Of a DNA stretch of 64,000 bases, positions 22,601-36,283 are shown in pieces (the first letter of the stretch is position 1; each line of letters begins with the position of its first letter). The stretch spans positions 558,001 to 622,000 of the forward strand of contig CP099431.1 in assembly GCA_024114885.1 (NCBI GenBank), read 5' to 3'. This DNA is from Septoria linicola. Its lineage: Eukaryota > Ascomycota > Dothideomycetes > Mycosphaerellales > Mycosphaerellaceae. The notes below the pieces were generated by a model that worked only from the letters and a program-made list of their open reading frames with translations, made no database searches and was not told the origin of the DNA. Both the position numbers and the translations under genes were made by a program.

Positions 22601-23038
22601 GAGTTTATATAGTATAGCTACTAATAGCTGTACGCTTACGCCTTACTCGGCCTTCCTCGATAGTACTTAGTAGGCTAGAGATAGACGACTTAGAGTCTAG
22701 CGACGCTAACTAAATATTCTCGTACTTAGTATCGTCGTAAGATTAATATATAGAGGAGCTATCTAAGAATAGGCTAGAATATTCGATAGCTTTAGAGAGC
22801 TTCTTAGCTAATATAGGCTTCTTAAGTATAGCTAGAGTAGTATTTCCTATTTTTATAAGAGTCTTCTTAGCTAAGAAGGCTCGTAGCTAGTCTCTAAACT
22901 AGTCGTTAGTAAAGTCGACTAATAGACTAGAGTTCTTTCTAGCTATCTACCTCGGTCTAGTCGATACTAGCTTCGAGTAGAATACTATATCGTAAGTACT
23001 AATATCTTACTCGGCCTCGCCTCTAGAGTCTAAATATA
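19618..23038 (+). pseudogene. Long unclassified transposon ORF, 5' part
   Basis: Begins with an intact ATG and about 120 open codons. It then continues in the same frame through TAG/TAA codons typical of RIP to the retrotransposon insertion at 23038. The same frame resumes at 36289 and runs to about 36770. The N-terminus is polar and basic (K-A-W-R-K-T-R-K-S). Later parts are inflated in Tyr, as expected when Cys and His codons are RIP-mutated. I could follow over 1,100 codons but recognise no catalytic motif. One or two frame changes may mark introns. Confidence 0.5.
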
Positions 23039-23318
23039 TTAATAGATAATAACTACTCTAATACTAACCTCCTAGGTAGGTATAAGAGTAGTCGCTATAG
23101 AACAAGACCTATTCGGAGAGTAATAGTCTTATAATACGTATATTAACTAGTAGTAACGAGCTTAAACTAGTAGTTCTAAGACTAAGAGCCTATACTAGGA
23201 CCGTAGGATATTAAATTAATTAAGTAGAGTAAATATTACTATCTTAGAAACGAGCTACTACCTTACTTTTATACTAAAACTACTAAGTATAGTATATAGG
23301 TAGGCCTTTACCTTACTA
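23039..23318 (-). repeat. LTR (3' in element orientation)
   Basis: 280 bases matching 36004-36283 with few differences, most of the C-to-T / G-to-A type expected of RIP. On the - strand the LTR starts TAGTAAGG, consistent with an original TG start. Confidence 0.85.
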
Positions 23319-23339
23319 ATCCTCCCTTCCTTAGTGTCT

Positions 23340-26300
23340 AACTAGATACTTAACTACTCGTAGATCTTACTTAGAATTACTTAAAACTAGCTAGTTTTTC
23401 TATTAAAGTCTATTAAACTTTCAATTAGAGGCCTATTAAATAGTTACCTTTTCTAACAATAACTACTAAAAACATCTTCTTAGATCCGATTATTATTTAC
23501 TAGACGCTACTCTTCTACTATATTCTTAGAGATCTTCTTAGGAACAGCCTCTCTCTTCTTTAATACTAATACTTCTAAGTTACTATCTACGCTTATAAAG
23601 CTAGCTTCGCTAAACACCTACTCCTCGATATCTATAGCTATAGCGTAGGTAGTATCGAATTAAGCTTTAGCTATAGTCTACTACTTAGCTATATAGATCT
23701 TGAACTCCTCCTTACTTATACTAAAGAGCTTCTTTATTTCTATACTTACTACCTAATCTACCTATAGAACTCGGCCTACTAAGGTATTAGAAATCAGGCC
23801 TAGGCTAGTTAATAGTACCTCTATAGCGAAAGGCTTTATCGCTCGTATAGGGTATATAGTACTAGAAGCTATAAAGGGTATCTATTCGTAGTAGAGATAT
23901 ACGCTATAGATCGTAGGAACGTTAACGTAGTTACTATTAGGTAGCTTATCTAACGTTCGACTATTAGAATAGGCTAGAAACACTATCGGAATTATACGAT
24001 ACTCTTCGCCTATACGAGTATACTACTAAGGGATATAGGGGTACGAAATAACTAGCGAGCCCGTATTAGTATAAGGATTCTTCTAGCTAAGCTTAAGGTT
24101 AGCTTTTATATCGTTAGTAATTACTAGAGCTATAGTCTCGACGAAGCCTATACTATAGCTTTACTTATTAGCGATAATACGCCTCGCTAGCTACTTTGCC
24201 TCCTTAGAGTTAAAGAGCTCGTTACTAGCTACGTTAGAGGTTAGTAAAAGTCGTCCTCTATCGCTAGTATCGTCTAGAAAGATCGTAAACTAAACCTAAT
24301 TAAGGCTCTTCTTCTTAAGTAGTATATTCTCGTTTAAAGCGATATACTAGAAGCCGTTAGAGTAGTTAGAACTAGCCTTATCGTCGAAGATATAAAAGGT
24401 AGTAGATAGGTAGGCTACGTATTTAATAGTCGTATACGGAGTAGTAACTAGCTAATATAGCTATAGTAGAGGATACTAGCGAAGAAGCTATTAGGATAGC
24501 GAGTACTATATACTATAGGACTAACTATACTAACTAATAGCCGTGTTATACTATCGATATACTATAAACTCCTACTATATAGCTTTAAGTAAAGAGTCTA
24601 AGATCTAAAATAGGCCTCTAGTAGAAGGAGAATAAAAGAGAAAGCTATAATTAGTCTAGGTACCCTTATTACTATTATAGTCTAAGAGCTCTTAAGCCTT
24701 CTAACGGACGTTAGAAGTAACCTTCAAGTCTACTTCGGTCGTAGAGAACTAAAAGGGTCCGAGATAGCTTCTACCTACCTTATATATTAGAGCGTTAATA
24801 TCGTCTTCTAGTTCCTAAGTATTAGTATCTTTCTTACTACGACGAGTACGTCCTATAGGCTTAGAGAAGAAAGTATTCGCTTCTAGCTTAAACTATATCT
24901 AGTTTTAAGTATTCTAGGCGATAAGAGCTTAGAGATTAGCTATACTACCTATCTAAATAATACGCTAGTAGAGAGTATACGTTACTTTAGCCGTCTTCGG
25001 TAGCTTTAAACCTATAGTATTACCTATCTTAGTTATATATTCTTTATAAAGAGGCTAGCTAAGATACGAAAGAATATTAATTAAAGCGTAGCTCTTAGCT
25101 ACTTTCTTCTTCTTCTAGACATTATCGACTTCTTTAAGAGCTCTACTAACGATTATATAGTAGTAGACTTTAGAGGTAATACTATCCTTTATATAAGCCT
25201 AGTAATATAGATTAGGCTCCGAGTCGCTCTCTAGCTTAATTCTACTATTATCTTCTAGTACGATTAGCGATAGGCGTTACGGACCTAGTAGTAGCTCTAT
25301 TATAGGTAAAACTTAGTCTTATATAGGATCGCTATTACCTAAAGTACTTAGTATAGAAGAAGTTTCGATCGAGTTAATAATAGTTTCTCTAGCGCGAATT
25401 CTAGTAAGCCTCCTACTCTTATAAAAAACAGGCGTAGGCTTCTTTATAGAGCTTAGCGTTAACTTCTCTAACTAAGCTTTTAGCCTCTATATAGTACTAG
25501 GCGATATAGAATCTCTAGAACAAGGCTCTAGGGTCGTAAGTAAATTACCTTCTCCTTCTCCTTCTTAACTAGAGTTTCGAGTAGGACTAGATAAGAATAG
25601 GCTCTTAAGCGTAGAGGAAGAGAGTCGTCTATTAGATCTTAGATTTCTAGAAGGAGGTAATAGTTTATAGGATATTAAGAGCTATCTCTCTACTATTAGA
25701 AACACGTAGGTTAGTTCTTCGAAGGCCTCTCCTTTAGTAAGCTTGACTATAAATCTATACTAATTAAGTCTATAGCCTATCTCTAGGCGCGCTTCTCTTA
25801 TCTTATAGCTAAATACGTTAACTTACGAGAGCTCTACCTTGAACTTATTCTAGTAGCGTCTCCTATCTAATTTCATATTAATAAAGCCTAAGCTCTATAA
25901 GCTAGGAGTCTTCTTACTTCTCTATAGCTGAAAATACTAGCTACGAGAGAATATATTCGCTATCTACTAATAGAAACGATCTTACTTTTACTACGCTAAG
26001 AAAACCTAGTCTTTAGGCTCGCTCTCTTTAAAGACGCCTTTATACTTATTTAACTATTAACGAAGGTTCCTAAGTATCTCTTTATTATATAAGACTTAGT
26101 TAAGAAAGAGGAAGTTCTACTCGTACCTAAACTCTATACGTAGCTACTACTAAATTAAGTTTCTCTCCTTTACTAAGTCTTAGCCTTCTTAGCGTATTTT
26201 CTTTATATTATCGCGCTTTACGCTCTACGCGTTAAGGTACTTCGGTAAAATCTTAGCTAAGAGGCGTTTAAAGAAGTTAAATATATCGATCTTTATTCTA

Positions 26301-26950
26301 TCGTTTACTTTCTCGACTTACTTAAGTACTAAGTCGATACTCTCCTCTTATTCTTATAGCGTTTCTAGCAATAGAATAGCTTTAGTAGCGTTATTAAGGT
26401 TCGTTATACTAGTAAGAGGTCCGCTTAAAGGCTAGAAACTAATAAGAGAGCCTTCGCGATTAGTATAAGCTAGCGCTATACCTTATATAGAACTTAAAGA
26501 AGCTATCTTTTATCGTTTCTTTAAGGAATCTTATCTAGGTAGTTCTTATATAGGACTTCGAATAGGCGAGATAGAAGACGAAAGCGCTAGTCTTAATAAG
26601 CGTTTAGGCGTTAAAGAACGCTAGAAAGAGGAAGTCTTGTTCTTTATACGTAATAGAGAAAGAGAACGTCTTTAATTAGTCGTATTAGTAGCTTAGAGCG
26701 ATATAAAGCGTATAACTAGTAATAAGTAACTTAAATAGTAAGGAGGGTCGGGCGCGTAACTAGTTAAAGAGTTTTCTATTATATTAGTTACTACTTACGT
26801 ATATAAATAGCTATATAGCGTTACTAGGTAGTAACGAAAGATAAAAACTAAACTTAATAGAAGTAAGGCTCTATAGTAACTAATTAATAGTTAATAAGGA
26901 AGAAGAGATCGTTTAGAGCGTAAAAGTAGTCTAATTATATACCTTATTAT
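23340..26950 (-). pseudogene. Extra ORF between pol and 3' LTR
   Basis: Same strand as gag-pol. Protein-like frames with only RIP-type stops can be followed over about 3.5 kb in at least two phases. They are polar and helical, with Lys/Gln/Ser-rich segments. I see no membrane segments typical of an envelope-like protein and no known domain. It may be a captured host sequence, an accessory protein, or a remnant of another element inserted before RIP. Confidence 0.45.
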
Positions 26951-27710
26951 AGTAGCGTAACTACTCTTAGGATTAGGAGTCTATACGTAAGGCTTAGTTA
27001 CGTAAGTTTTAGTTATTATTTAAAAAGATAACTAAAAGTTTACTTTACCTTAACGCTTCTATAGCCGTCGTATACTACTAACGCTACTACTAACTACTAT
27101 AGTAGGTACCTTACTATCGCTAACGAGGACTAAGACTTAGATACTATCGTTATTACTCCTACTAACTTAAAAGAGCCTTATTTTTTATATACCTAGTCGG
27201 CTTACTAGATCGTACTTTCTATATTATAAGAGACCGCTAGCGCTATAATTAATAGCTAGGAAAGAGCTATTAGCGCTACTATTACTAAAGATTCAAGCTT
27301 CTCTACTCTTATATAGGCTAAAAACCTTAAACTTTAAGAATTCTCTACTAGAAACTAATATTTTTAGTAATTCCTTTAGTTAGGCGAAAATTAGTAGTAA
27401 AAAGACCTTTAGGATAGAAAATTATTATCTTACTTTACTAATTAGTAATAGAAAAAGGCTCTAGGAAGATAGATCGTAGTACTACCTTAGAAATCGCTAG
27501 TAGAAATAGGCTTCGAGAGTATAAATCTAGCTTAGATTTTAAGACCTAGTAGTAGAAAGTAGCTTAGGATAGCTGACTTTTATAGTAATAGTAGGCTTAG
27601 AACTTAGAAAAAGGAGTAGAATAGTAGGTTAGCTAGTAGATATAAAATCTATACTTAAAAGTTAAGCTTAAGAGAGTAACTAACTATATAGATACTTATC
27701 TTAGCTATAG

Positions 27711-27985
27711 AAAATAGCGTCGAGATAGTTAGGATTAGCTAGATTTCTACTAATCTAGTAAAAGAGAAGCTTAGGAAGCTTAGATTAGAGCTCGATAGTA
27801 GCTCTAAGAATAAAAGAAGTACTTAAGATAGCTAAGATTTAGCTAGATTTCTACTAGTCTAGTAAATTATAAGCTTAGAAAGCTCCGATTAGAGCTTAAT
27901 AGTAGCTTTAGGACTAAAAGAAGCGCTTAGGAAGGTTAGATTAGAGCTCAATAGTAGCTCTAGAAACAAAAGAAGCGCTTAAGAT
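27711..27985. repeat. Imperfect tandem repeats downstream of pol
   Basis: A unit of about 100 bases containing GATTAGAGCT, TAGTAGCT and AAAAGAAG blocks recurs. It is followed by a shorter unit of about 60 bases, so the GATTAGAGCT block appears three times. The repeats lie between the integrase region and the extra ORF. Confidence 0.55.
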
Positions 27986-28199
27986 AGTATAGACTTAGGA
28001 AGATTTACTCTTTTATAGTAGAGGCTAGGCTTTAGTAGCTAGATCTTAGCTTATATCTCTAATTAAGTATCGCCTATCGAATTTCTACTTCTTTAGCTCT
28101 ACTAGGCTAGCTTTAGCCTTTAGCTTACTAAGTCTTCTACTTCTTCTTTAAGCTCTATTAATAGCTAGCGTATATAACTCTCTCTTTCTTCTTAAGTTA

Positions 28200-31100
28200 T
28201 TACTAATAGCTTACTAATAAAGATCTATAGATACTTGTACCTAGGTAGAAGGCCTAGTTCTATAATCTTCTCTATTAGTAGTAGTACTTCTTCTAGTTTA
28301 ACCTAATCTAGAACTAGCTTTAGGTTTTCTTATAGAAAGATATATTTCTTAAGGTCTATTCTCTTATAGATATACTCTTATTTAGAGCTATCTAGTTCCT
28401 TAAGCTTATATAATATATCTTTCTATAATACTTTAGATATTCTAAAAGAGCCTTCTTACTTAAACGTAAGCTTATAGGAGAAGCTAGTTTTTAACTTAGA
28501 GTAGTATACTAATACGAGGTCTCCTTCCTTTAGTATAGTAAGATCTATATAACGATATTTAGCGAAGTACGCCTTATTCTATTCTTAGAGACGCTATTAA
28601 CGTAGTCGTCCTTCTTCTATAGTCGTTTCTATAGCCTCTAGAGCTTGAGCTCGAATCGTAAGAAGCTCTACTCTAGTCTTAACCTTACTCTAATCTATAA
28701 TCTAGAAGATATAGTATTCTAGCTCGATTAGTAGTACTACGTTACGCCTAATTATTACCTCTAATAGTATTAGGCTAGTAGTAGAGACTATTATCGTTCT
28801 CTCTATCTATAGAACTACTAGAATATAGTTACGAATCGTATAAAGGCTACTATTAGAGAGCTTTAAGTAAGCGTCTAATATTGTCTTATAGCCGACTTTA
28901 ACGATAGCGTTAGACTAAGAGTAGTATAGCGAAATATTAATATATTTAATACTATATAATAGTAGTAGCTTCTCTACGTTACTAAGGTTAGTCTTATAGT
29001 TATTAAGAATAACTTCTATAGTAGTACTCTACTAGTAGAAGATCTCTTCCTAGATAAACCTTACTATCTATACTAAAAAGATACTCTTCGCTAGGTACTA
29101 GAATATACGTACTTCTAGCTAGCGCGATAGAGATTCGCGTATAACTATTAGCGAATAGTTCTTCGAGATATATAAGCCGTCGATATACTACCTCTAGCCG
29201 ACTATAACCTAGAGTAGGATTTATAGTTCTCTAGATACCTATCTCTTATACTAAAGACTATAAATAGTATATTACTGAATAGCGAGCGAGATTTAAGCCT
29301 AGACTCTATCCTACTACTATCGTTTCTAGATAAGATTATACGTCTATTTAGCGCTATAGTAACTATTCCTATAGTAGTATACCTTAATAATACGAGCCTA
29401 CGCTTTAGGTTTATCGATAACTCGCTATAAAGGCCTAGCTACTCGCTCTTAGCGCTAGAGCTAGTTGTTCTTAATATAAAATAGCTAATACTTCTTCCTT
29501 AACCGCCTATACTCGTTATTAGAAACTCTCTTAGATCTTTATATTCGAGTAAGTACGAAAGCGATATTTATTAACTTCTAAGAGTAGATTCTATTAATCG
29601 TAGGTAGCTCGCTCTAAATTACCTATATAGAGAAAGCGTTAATATAAAAGATATCGAAGAATTACTCGTTAATTATTAGATCTACGTCTTCTTCCTATTC
29701 TATAGCCTCTATATTATTAGGCGTAATAGGCTTCCTTAATAGTGAATCTAGAGCTATATACTTCTTACTAGGAACATATATAACGTTAAAGTCGAAGAGG
29801 TAGATCTATACTAGCTAGCGCTTTATTACTATATTTAGTAAATTAGAGGTAGCCTTATTAAGCTAGTAAATAAGAGTATTTATATTAATCTCTAGTTAGA
29901 AGTATACTCTAAATAGCTATAGTTTTAGCTTCTTTAATACCTTTAGTATACTAAGGTATTCGCGCTTTCTAGTATCGTACTTAACTTCTACTAGGTTAAA
30001 TAGGCCGGACTTATATCGAACTAGGTAGTAGAGAAGTAGCTCGTCTCGATTATATTAGGAAAGCGTATATCTCTAACCTTTACTACTCGAATCCACGCCT
30101 ACGATAATAAGTCCTACCCCTTCTCTATAGTTAAGAGTAACTAGAGCTAAGGCTGAAACTAGTACCTTTAAGACGACGTCTTTAGCTAGTTAGTGTTTAG
30201 TAGTCTATTAAAACTTAGTATCCTTCTATAAGAGTTTAAATAGTAGAGTAAGGATAATCGTAAAACCTTTAACCTAGACGTAGTAGTACGTAACTATACT
30301 AAGGAAGATTCGAACCTCCTTCTAATTCTCTAGAGTCGGCTATTTCTTAATCTTCGCTACTCTCGCGAAGTCTAGATAGCGACTATCGATAGATTCGATA
30401 CTAGTAAGGTAACTAACGATTACTAGTTATTCGTAATAAAGCTATAACTTATTAAAAACCATAGTTATATTAGCTCGTTCTATATTATAGAGAACGTCGT
30501 CTATAGCTATAATATATTTAATAACGTAATAGTAGAGGCTAGGTTTAACCTCTTTACTATCGTACTTTGTCTTAAGCTCTTTAATACTAATATTATTAAG
30601 AAACGGCCGTACCTTATACGAGATATACTCTATAAGGACCTAATTAATAATACGAACGAACTAGGTAATAGAATTCGTAGCTCCTTATAGTAACGTTATC
30701 TACTATAATAAGCCTAGTAGTAAGTCAAAGCCTATAAGGTCTCTATATAATTCGTCGAGTAGAATTTAGTTATATCTAGAGAAGATATTAACTAACGAGG
30801 CTAGCGCGTAACTAGTAAAGTCCTTAGAGAAACCCTTAGCGTCGAGTAGTAAGTTTAAATCTCTTATAGTAACTTAATTAAACTTCTAAGCTACGTTAAT
30901 TAACTAATACTTCTTAGGCTTACCTATCTCTATCTTCTTACTAATAAGGAAGTACGAGTTTCGATAGACACTATAGTATAGCTTAAGAGTTCTAGCTTAG
31001 ATTCGTTGTCTTAGTATGTCTTCTATAATATATCGTAGAGATAGGTTTAGCTTAAAGCCTAGATACTACTATAGCTCGTAAGGAACTATCTAAATCTTCT

Positions 31101-32300
31101 ATAGTAGAGTAATATTAGAATTAATTTAGCCTAAATACGTAAAGTCTTACGTAAAGGTAGCTTCTTAGTTCCTTAGTATATAGTATAATAAATCTAGCTC
31201 CTTTAGTAGTAGTTCTATACTAGGTTTAAACTTTATAAGCTATTCGAGCGTAAGTCGCGATCTAGGCTCGATCGCTAAGAACCTCTTAGTTAAGTACTTA
31301 CTATCGTAAGGCCTAGTACTAGGTAGTATAGCTACTTCCTTCTTAATATAAGTCCGTCGCTAGTCCTTTAATCCGCTAGGGTTTAAGCCGTTAGTTATAG
31401 TAATATTAGTATTTACTAGTTTAATCTTATTAGCGACTCGCTTATAAAGAGTATAGGCGCTAATATAATTATCTAGCTTCTACTACCCTATAGCTTCTTT
31501 ATTACGAGCTTTCTTCGCTACTATATTAATAGCGGCCGAGATAACGTACGTCTCCTCGCTAAGCTCGTCGTCTACTTTATTAGAGATAACCTTATTATAG
31601 AGTCCGGGTTCTTAGATAGCTAGCTCCGCTTCTCTAAGCTTCGTACGAGTAATTATTAAGTATTCGCTCTCGTAATTTGAACTCTAGCTCGATTAAGATA
31701 CTAGTATAGTATCTTTAAAACTATACCTAATACCTTAGTATAAGTCTCGCTCGCTAGTATAAGCTAGCTTAGCTTCGCTAGTAGCTAGTAAAAGCTTCTT
31801 AAGTCGACTATTTTAGCTAAATTTAGCGATATTACCTTCGATAGCCGCTACTACGAGATAGTCGTACTATATTTAAGTCTAGCTATAATTAACCTGTCTT
31901 AATAGTTCGAGCTACTATCGTAGAGAGGTACTTTATCTAATTAAGTCTACTATAAAATAGTCTCTAAAGTAACTTACCTTTATATATAATAACTACTACG
32001 TAAGATAGTTAAAGACTTGATTCTCTAGAAGTTTAGAGCTATTAGTAACTATAAACGAACACTAGTACTAATCGCTTATCTATCTATACTACTAGTATAG
32101 TTTAAAGTATAGTATAGAAGGTATAACGTAATTATCGTTTAAAAAGGTAACTATAGAACGTTCTACTAGCTAACCCTCCTAAGTAGAGTTTTTACCTCTA
32201 ACTACTAAACCTTATATAGAAAGAGTAGTAGAAGCTTGAAAAGCTTATAATCCCTCCTTCTACTCCTCGCTATTATAAGATCTAGAGTCCTCGACAGTAT
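28200..32300 (-). pseudogene. Pol region: RT, RNase H, integrase
   Basis: On the - strand the reverse transcriptase thumb and connection segment is readable at 30830-30300. RNase H lies near 30000-29850 (R-R-E-Y-L-S-I-L, then an L-I-Y-Q-L-N-K ending). The integrase zinc-binding and core region is at about 29430-28750, followed by a C-terminal chromatin- or DNA-binding part near 28600-28300. Protease is presumed upstream but was not identified. All frames are closed by RIP stops. Confidence 0.75.
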
Positions 32301-33599
32301 ACTCTATATTCTTTAGCTAATAATTACTAAAAGTTAGAGTTTAGACACTAACTTCTACTAAACCTAGACGCGATATACGTATTAGAGCTCCTACTAAACT
32401 CGTACTGTCGACTAGAGCTAGTTCCTTAGTACTCTAGCTTTTCCTAGGACTTGTTCTATAGTACGTATATTACTATAGCTATTAAAGCTAGTAAATATAA
32501 TAATATAGCTGTCTAGAGTACTAATTAAGCTCTTCTACGAGCTATTATCGTAGTTCTTAGAAGCTAGACGTACTCGCTACGCTTATAGCTAGCTAAGTAA
32601 GATTAGGCCGTTCGCTAGTAAGACTAGAAATAGTATAGTAACTCTAACGCTAAAGATATCGATTAATACTTCTAGGTAGTACCTAACGAAAGTAACCTTA
32701 CCTCTAACTCCTTCTATAGTAATATTACTAAGAGAGGTTATACTAACTTGAAGCTTTCGAACGTATTCGATTAGTATAATTATTAACTTAGTCTCCTCGT
32801 TAATTAAAGACTTATAAGCTATTATTCGAGGTCTGTACTTTATAGGCACGTAGATACTTAGAATAATTTAATAGATATTATTAAATAGTAGAAGGATATT
32901 ATTAGTCCGCTTATAAAGCTCGGAAGCGAGCCTAGGCTTTACTATATTAATCGCTATAGTAGTAGCCTAGAAGGCCTTAATATTAGTCGCTAAAACAGCT
33001 CTTATTAGCTCCTCCTCTACCTACTCGCTAAAGGCTTTAGATAGTAGAGAATATACGCTAATCTTAGCTCTACTACCTCTATTCGTACGCTTCTTTATAT
33101 AGAGCTTATTAAGCTTCTTACGTAGATCTATATCGTTTAGAATACGACCCTATAAGGAATATAACGCCTACTCGCTATAGAGAATAATCTCTACTAAGCT
33201 TAACTAGATCTTAGATTCGAGTATTTTGTCTATCTAGAAGATATTAGCGTTATTCTTAGCGTACGTAGCTCGAAGGTAATTGTCTATACGCTTAGTCTTT
33301 AGAGGCTTCTTAGCCTTCTTTCGCTTTTAAGTATACGTAGGAGCGACTAGAACTAGTAGACTGTTTAGGTAGTCGTATATCTACTTATCCTTAATCTTAT
33401 CGTTATTACGTCTCTAAGTTTAAGAATCCTCTAACTCTCTTATATTCGTAAGATAAGGAGCTAGCTAGTTTTTATCTTTAACCTCTTTAATATAAGAGTA
33501 ACGATAAGCGTAGGTTCTTATAGCTATAGCCTAGGTTATAATCTACTTCTATACTCCTATTAGCTATCCTCTAACTAGACGAGAAGGGTTTAGGTTCCG

Positions 33600-35050
33600 C
33601 TTTGTCTTTATACTATCTCTAGCTACGTAGGCGCTAATTAGGTCGTCTTAATCTTTCTAGGTAATAGAAGTAACTTAGTTAATATTAATAGAACTATCGA
33701 TACTAGCTACCTTGTTCGCTATCCTCTACTAGCTCGCTCTTAGCGTTAATAAACGATCTATATTTTCAAGATCGATCTTTCTATAGCGCTACTCTAATAC
33801 TTCTATTAATACGAATAGCTTTAGTAGTTCCTTGTCCTAATAGTACTATATCTTTTCTATACCTAGGCGAGGCGTTCTATAGTATATAATACTAGTCTTT
33901 AGATCTCTATATATTAAGCTCTTAGTCTCGAACTACTATAGGTACTCGTAGTTTATAGCTATATAGCCTTCGAGCCTATATATCTAATAACCTAAAATCT
34001 TTAGAGTAATTGCTACGTAAGCCTTAATTATTAACCTATTATCTATCGTAGCCGAATTAATTAAAATCTCCTAGCTATAAGTAGGCCTTAGAATATATAG
34101 ATAGTCGTAAGTATAAGACTTCGCCTACTATCCTATCGACGAGTATAGTAGCTATAGGCCTCCTTCTTTAAGTCGGCGAATCGTAGTAATTATAAGGTCT
34201 TATATACTAGTAGTAATATTATCGACGCTTACTAGTTTATAGCTTTTATAGACTACTATTTCTCTAGCCTTAAACTTAGAGTTTAGTCTTAGAGTAGACT
34301 TCTTTACTACTTCGTATAACTACTAGACGTCTCTACTACCTTCGTTATATACTTCTAATTTAAAGTCCTTATTACTATTAATCTAACGCTAGGCTATCTT
34401 TAAGAGCTTACTATAATCTAAGTTACTATTATTAAGGTCTAACCTAAGATAGGCCTAGAGCCTCTTACTAAAGTAGAATAGTAGGCCTCGTACGAATAGA
34501 AGAGTACGAGAACGCTCGTCTATATACGAAGTAGGTATAGTATTAGAGTAGAGTATAAACTACCTTAAGTACTCTAAGAGATTATTATCTTCGCTATAGT
34601 CGACCTTATAAAGGTTCTCTATATAGTAGCGGTTTCTAAGTATATATATATTATTATACTTTTAGTATTCCTTAATAATTAACTCTTTAAACTTAGCGTA
34701 GTCTTAGTCGTAGAAACTATTAAGGCGCTAATATCGTCTACGTTAGATAACCGTAACCTAAGTAAGTAACTTCTTATAAAGCTATTTATTATTATTAATA
34801 AGTAGAATAGTATAGTTCCTATATAGTACTTTAAAACGCTTAATATACTCGGTTACGTTCTCTCTATTAAAGAAGGGATTCTAGTCCGAGCTAGGTAGTA
34901 GCGGAACCTAAGCGATAATTACCTTCTAGCTTTAAGTTACTTAGATAGTCTCTATAAGTAGCTAGAACTACGCCGTAGATAGTCTACCTCTTAAGTTTAG
35001 TTCTTAAAAGATATTAGCGTTAGAGTTAAGATTGTTACCTCCTTAGTCTC
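33600..35050 (-). pseudogene. Gag region of the Ty3/gypsy element
   Basis: The - strand frame near 34900-34480 has the capsid-like pattern F-N-R-E-N-V-T-E-Y-I-K-R-F, then a helical region and R-T-L-L-F-V-R-G-L, as in fungal gypsy gag proteins that open with a host-defined F-x-G-x-N motif. Stops are TAG/TAA of RIP type. No zinc knuckle was located. Confidence 0.6.
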
Positions 35051-36003
35051 TAGCTTCTTTAGATATATCGTTATCTAGTAGAGGGAATAAAGTAAAAGTA
35101 GATAGTAGCTTTACTAGTAATCTTCGAATTTACTTATTAAGCTAGTTAGATAAGCTACTATCTAGTATTGTAGGCTAGCTAGTAGATACTAATTTACTTA
35201 TAGGGCTCGTTCGAAGGTGTTCTAAGAGTATATTATACTCTTCTTAATTAAGTTTTTAAAATAAAATATAGTTATCGTTTAAAACGATAACTAAAAAACA
35301 AGAGTCTAAATTTTATTAGCTATCTAAAGGTAAATTATTAAAATTTTCTTATAATACTAGAGCTATATTAATTATACCTAATAAGTAAGGCATGTCGTAT
35401 TGTATAGTTCGATCGTTTATAGCGAGGCGCGTCTATCTTACTTATCTAGATAATTCGCTATATAACTATAGTAGTATAATATTACGTTAGCCTATACTAT
35501 ATACTAGGTCTAGGGCCTTAGACGTAATTAGTGTCCTTAGCTAAACGATTAGCGTCTAACGCCGTACTAGGGCTTATTCTAAGTAATCTATATACTAGAG
35601 GATACGAGATTACCTAGACGGGTCTAGCCTATCCTATAGCTTCTACGCTATCTAAACGAGAGCGTTTTTACGCTAAACCGGAGTCTAATCGAAGACTATT
35701 ATAGGTATAGGGACTCTAAGTAAATCTCCGATATAGTAAGTCGCTCTACTATCTATACGATAGTTACTAAATAGATCCGTACTAAGAGATACTAGAGGTT
35801 TATAACTTTTCCGAGTTAGAGCGATATCTATATTCTAGGAGCTTCTATATTATTATAGCTCTTTAAGTCGCCTCTTACGTAGGCTCCTTTAGGCCTCTTA
35901 TTAATATTTATAGTATGTTAGTTCTCGCTTTTAGGCTACTATCTACCCTCTACGCTTCTAGTCCTAGTATAAGAGAGAAGAGATAGCTCTACCTTCGGCT
36001 CTA

Positions 36004-36283
36004 TTAATAGATAATAACTACTCTAATACTAACCCTCTAGGTAGGTATAAGAGCGGTCGTTATAGAACAAGACCTGTTCGGATAGTAATAGTCTTATAAT
36101 ACGTATATTAACTAGTAGTAACGAGCTTAAACTAGTAGTCCTAAGACTAAGAGCCTATACTAGGACTATAGGATATTAAATTAATTAAGTAGAGTAAATA
36201 TTACTATCTTAGAAACGAGCTACTACCTTACTTTTATACTAAAACTACTAAGTATAGTATATATATAGGCCTTTACCTTACTA
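36004..36283 (-). repeat. LTR (5' in element orientation)
   Basis: Second copy of the 280-base LTR. It is followed on its outer side by ATATA, which matches the five bases before 23039. Confidence 0.85.

Larger units (their letters stand above)
23039..36283 (-). mobile_element. Ty3/gypsy LTR retrotransposon, 13.2 kb, RIP-degraded
   Basis: Two 280-base LTRs flank the element, with the 5-base repeat ATATA on both outer sides (23034-23038 and 36284-36288). Orientation is - strand: a purine tract (AAGGAAGGGAGGAT on the - strand, 23319-23332) abuts the LTR at the low-coordinate end, and gag, reverse transcriptase, RNase H and integrase follow in order from 36000 downwards. The element is unusually long because about 4 kb of further - strand frame lies between pol and the 3' LTR. 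Confidence 0.85.
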
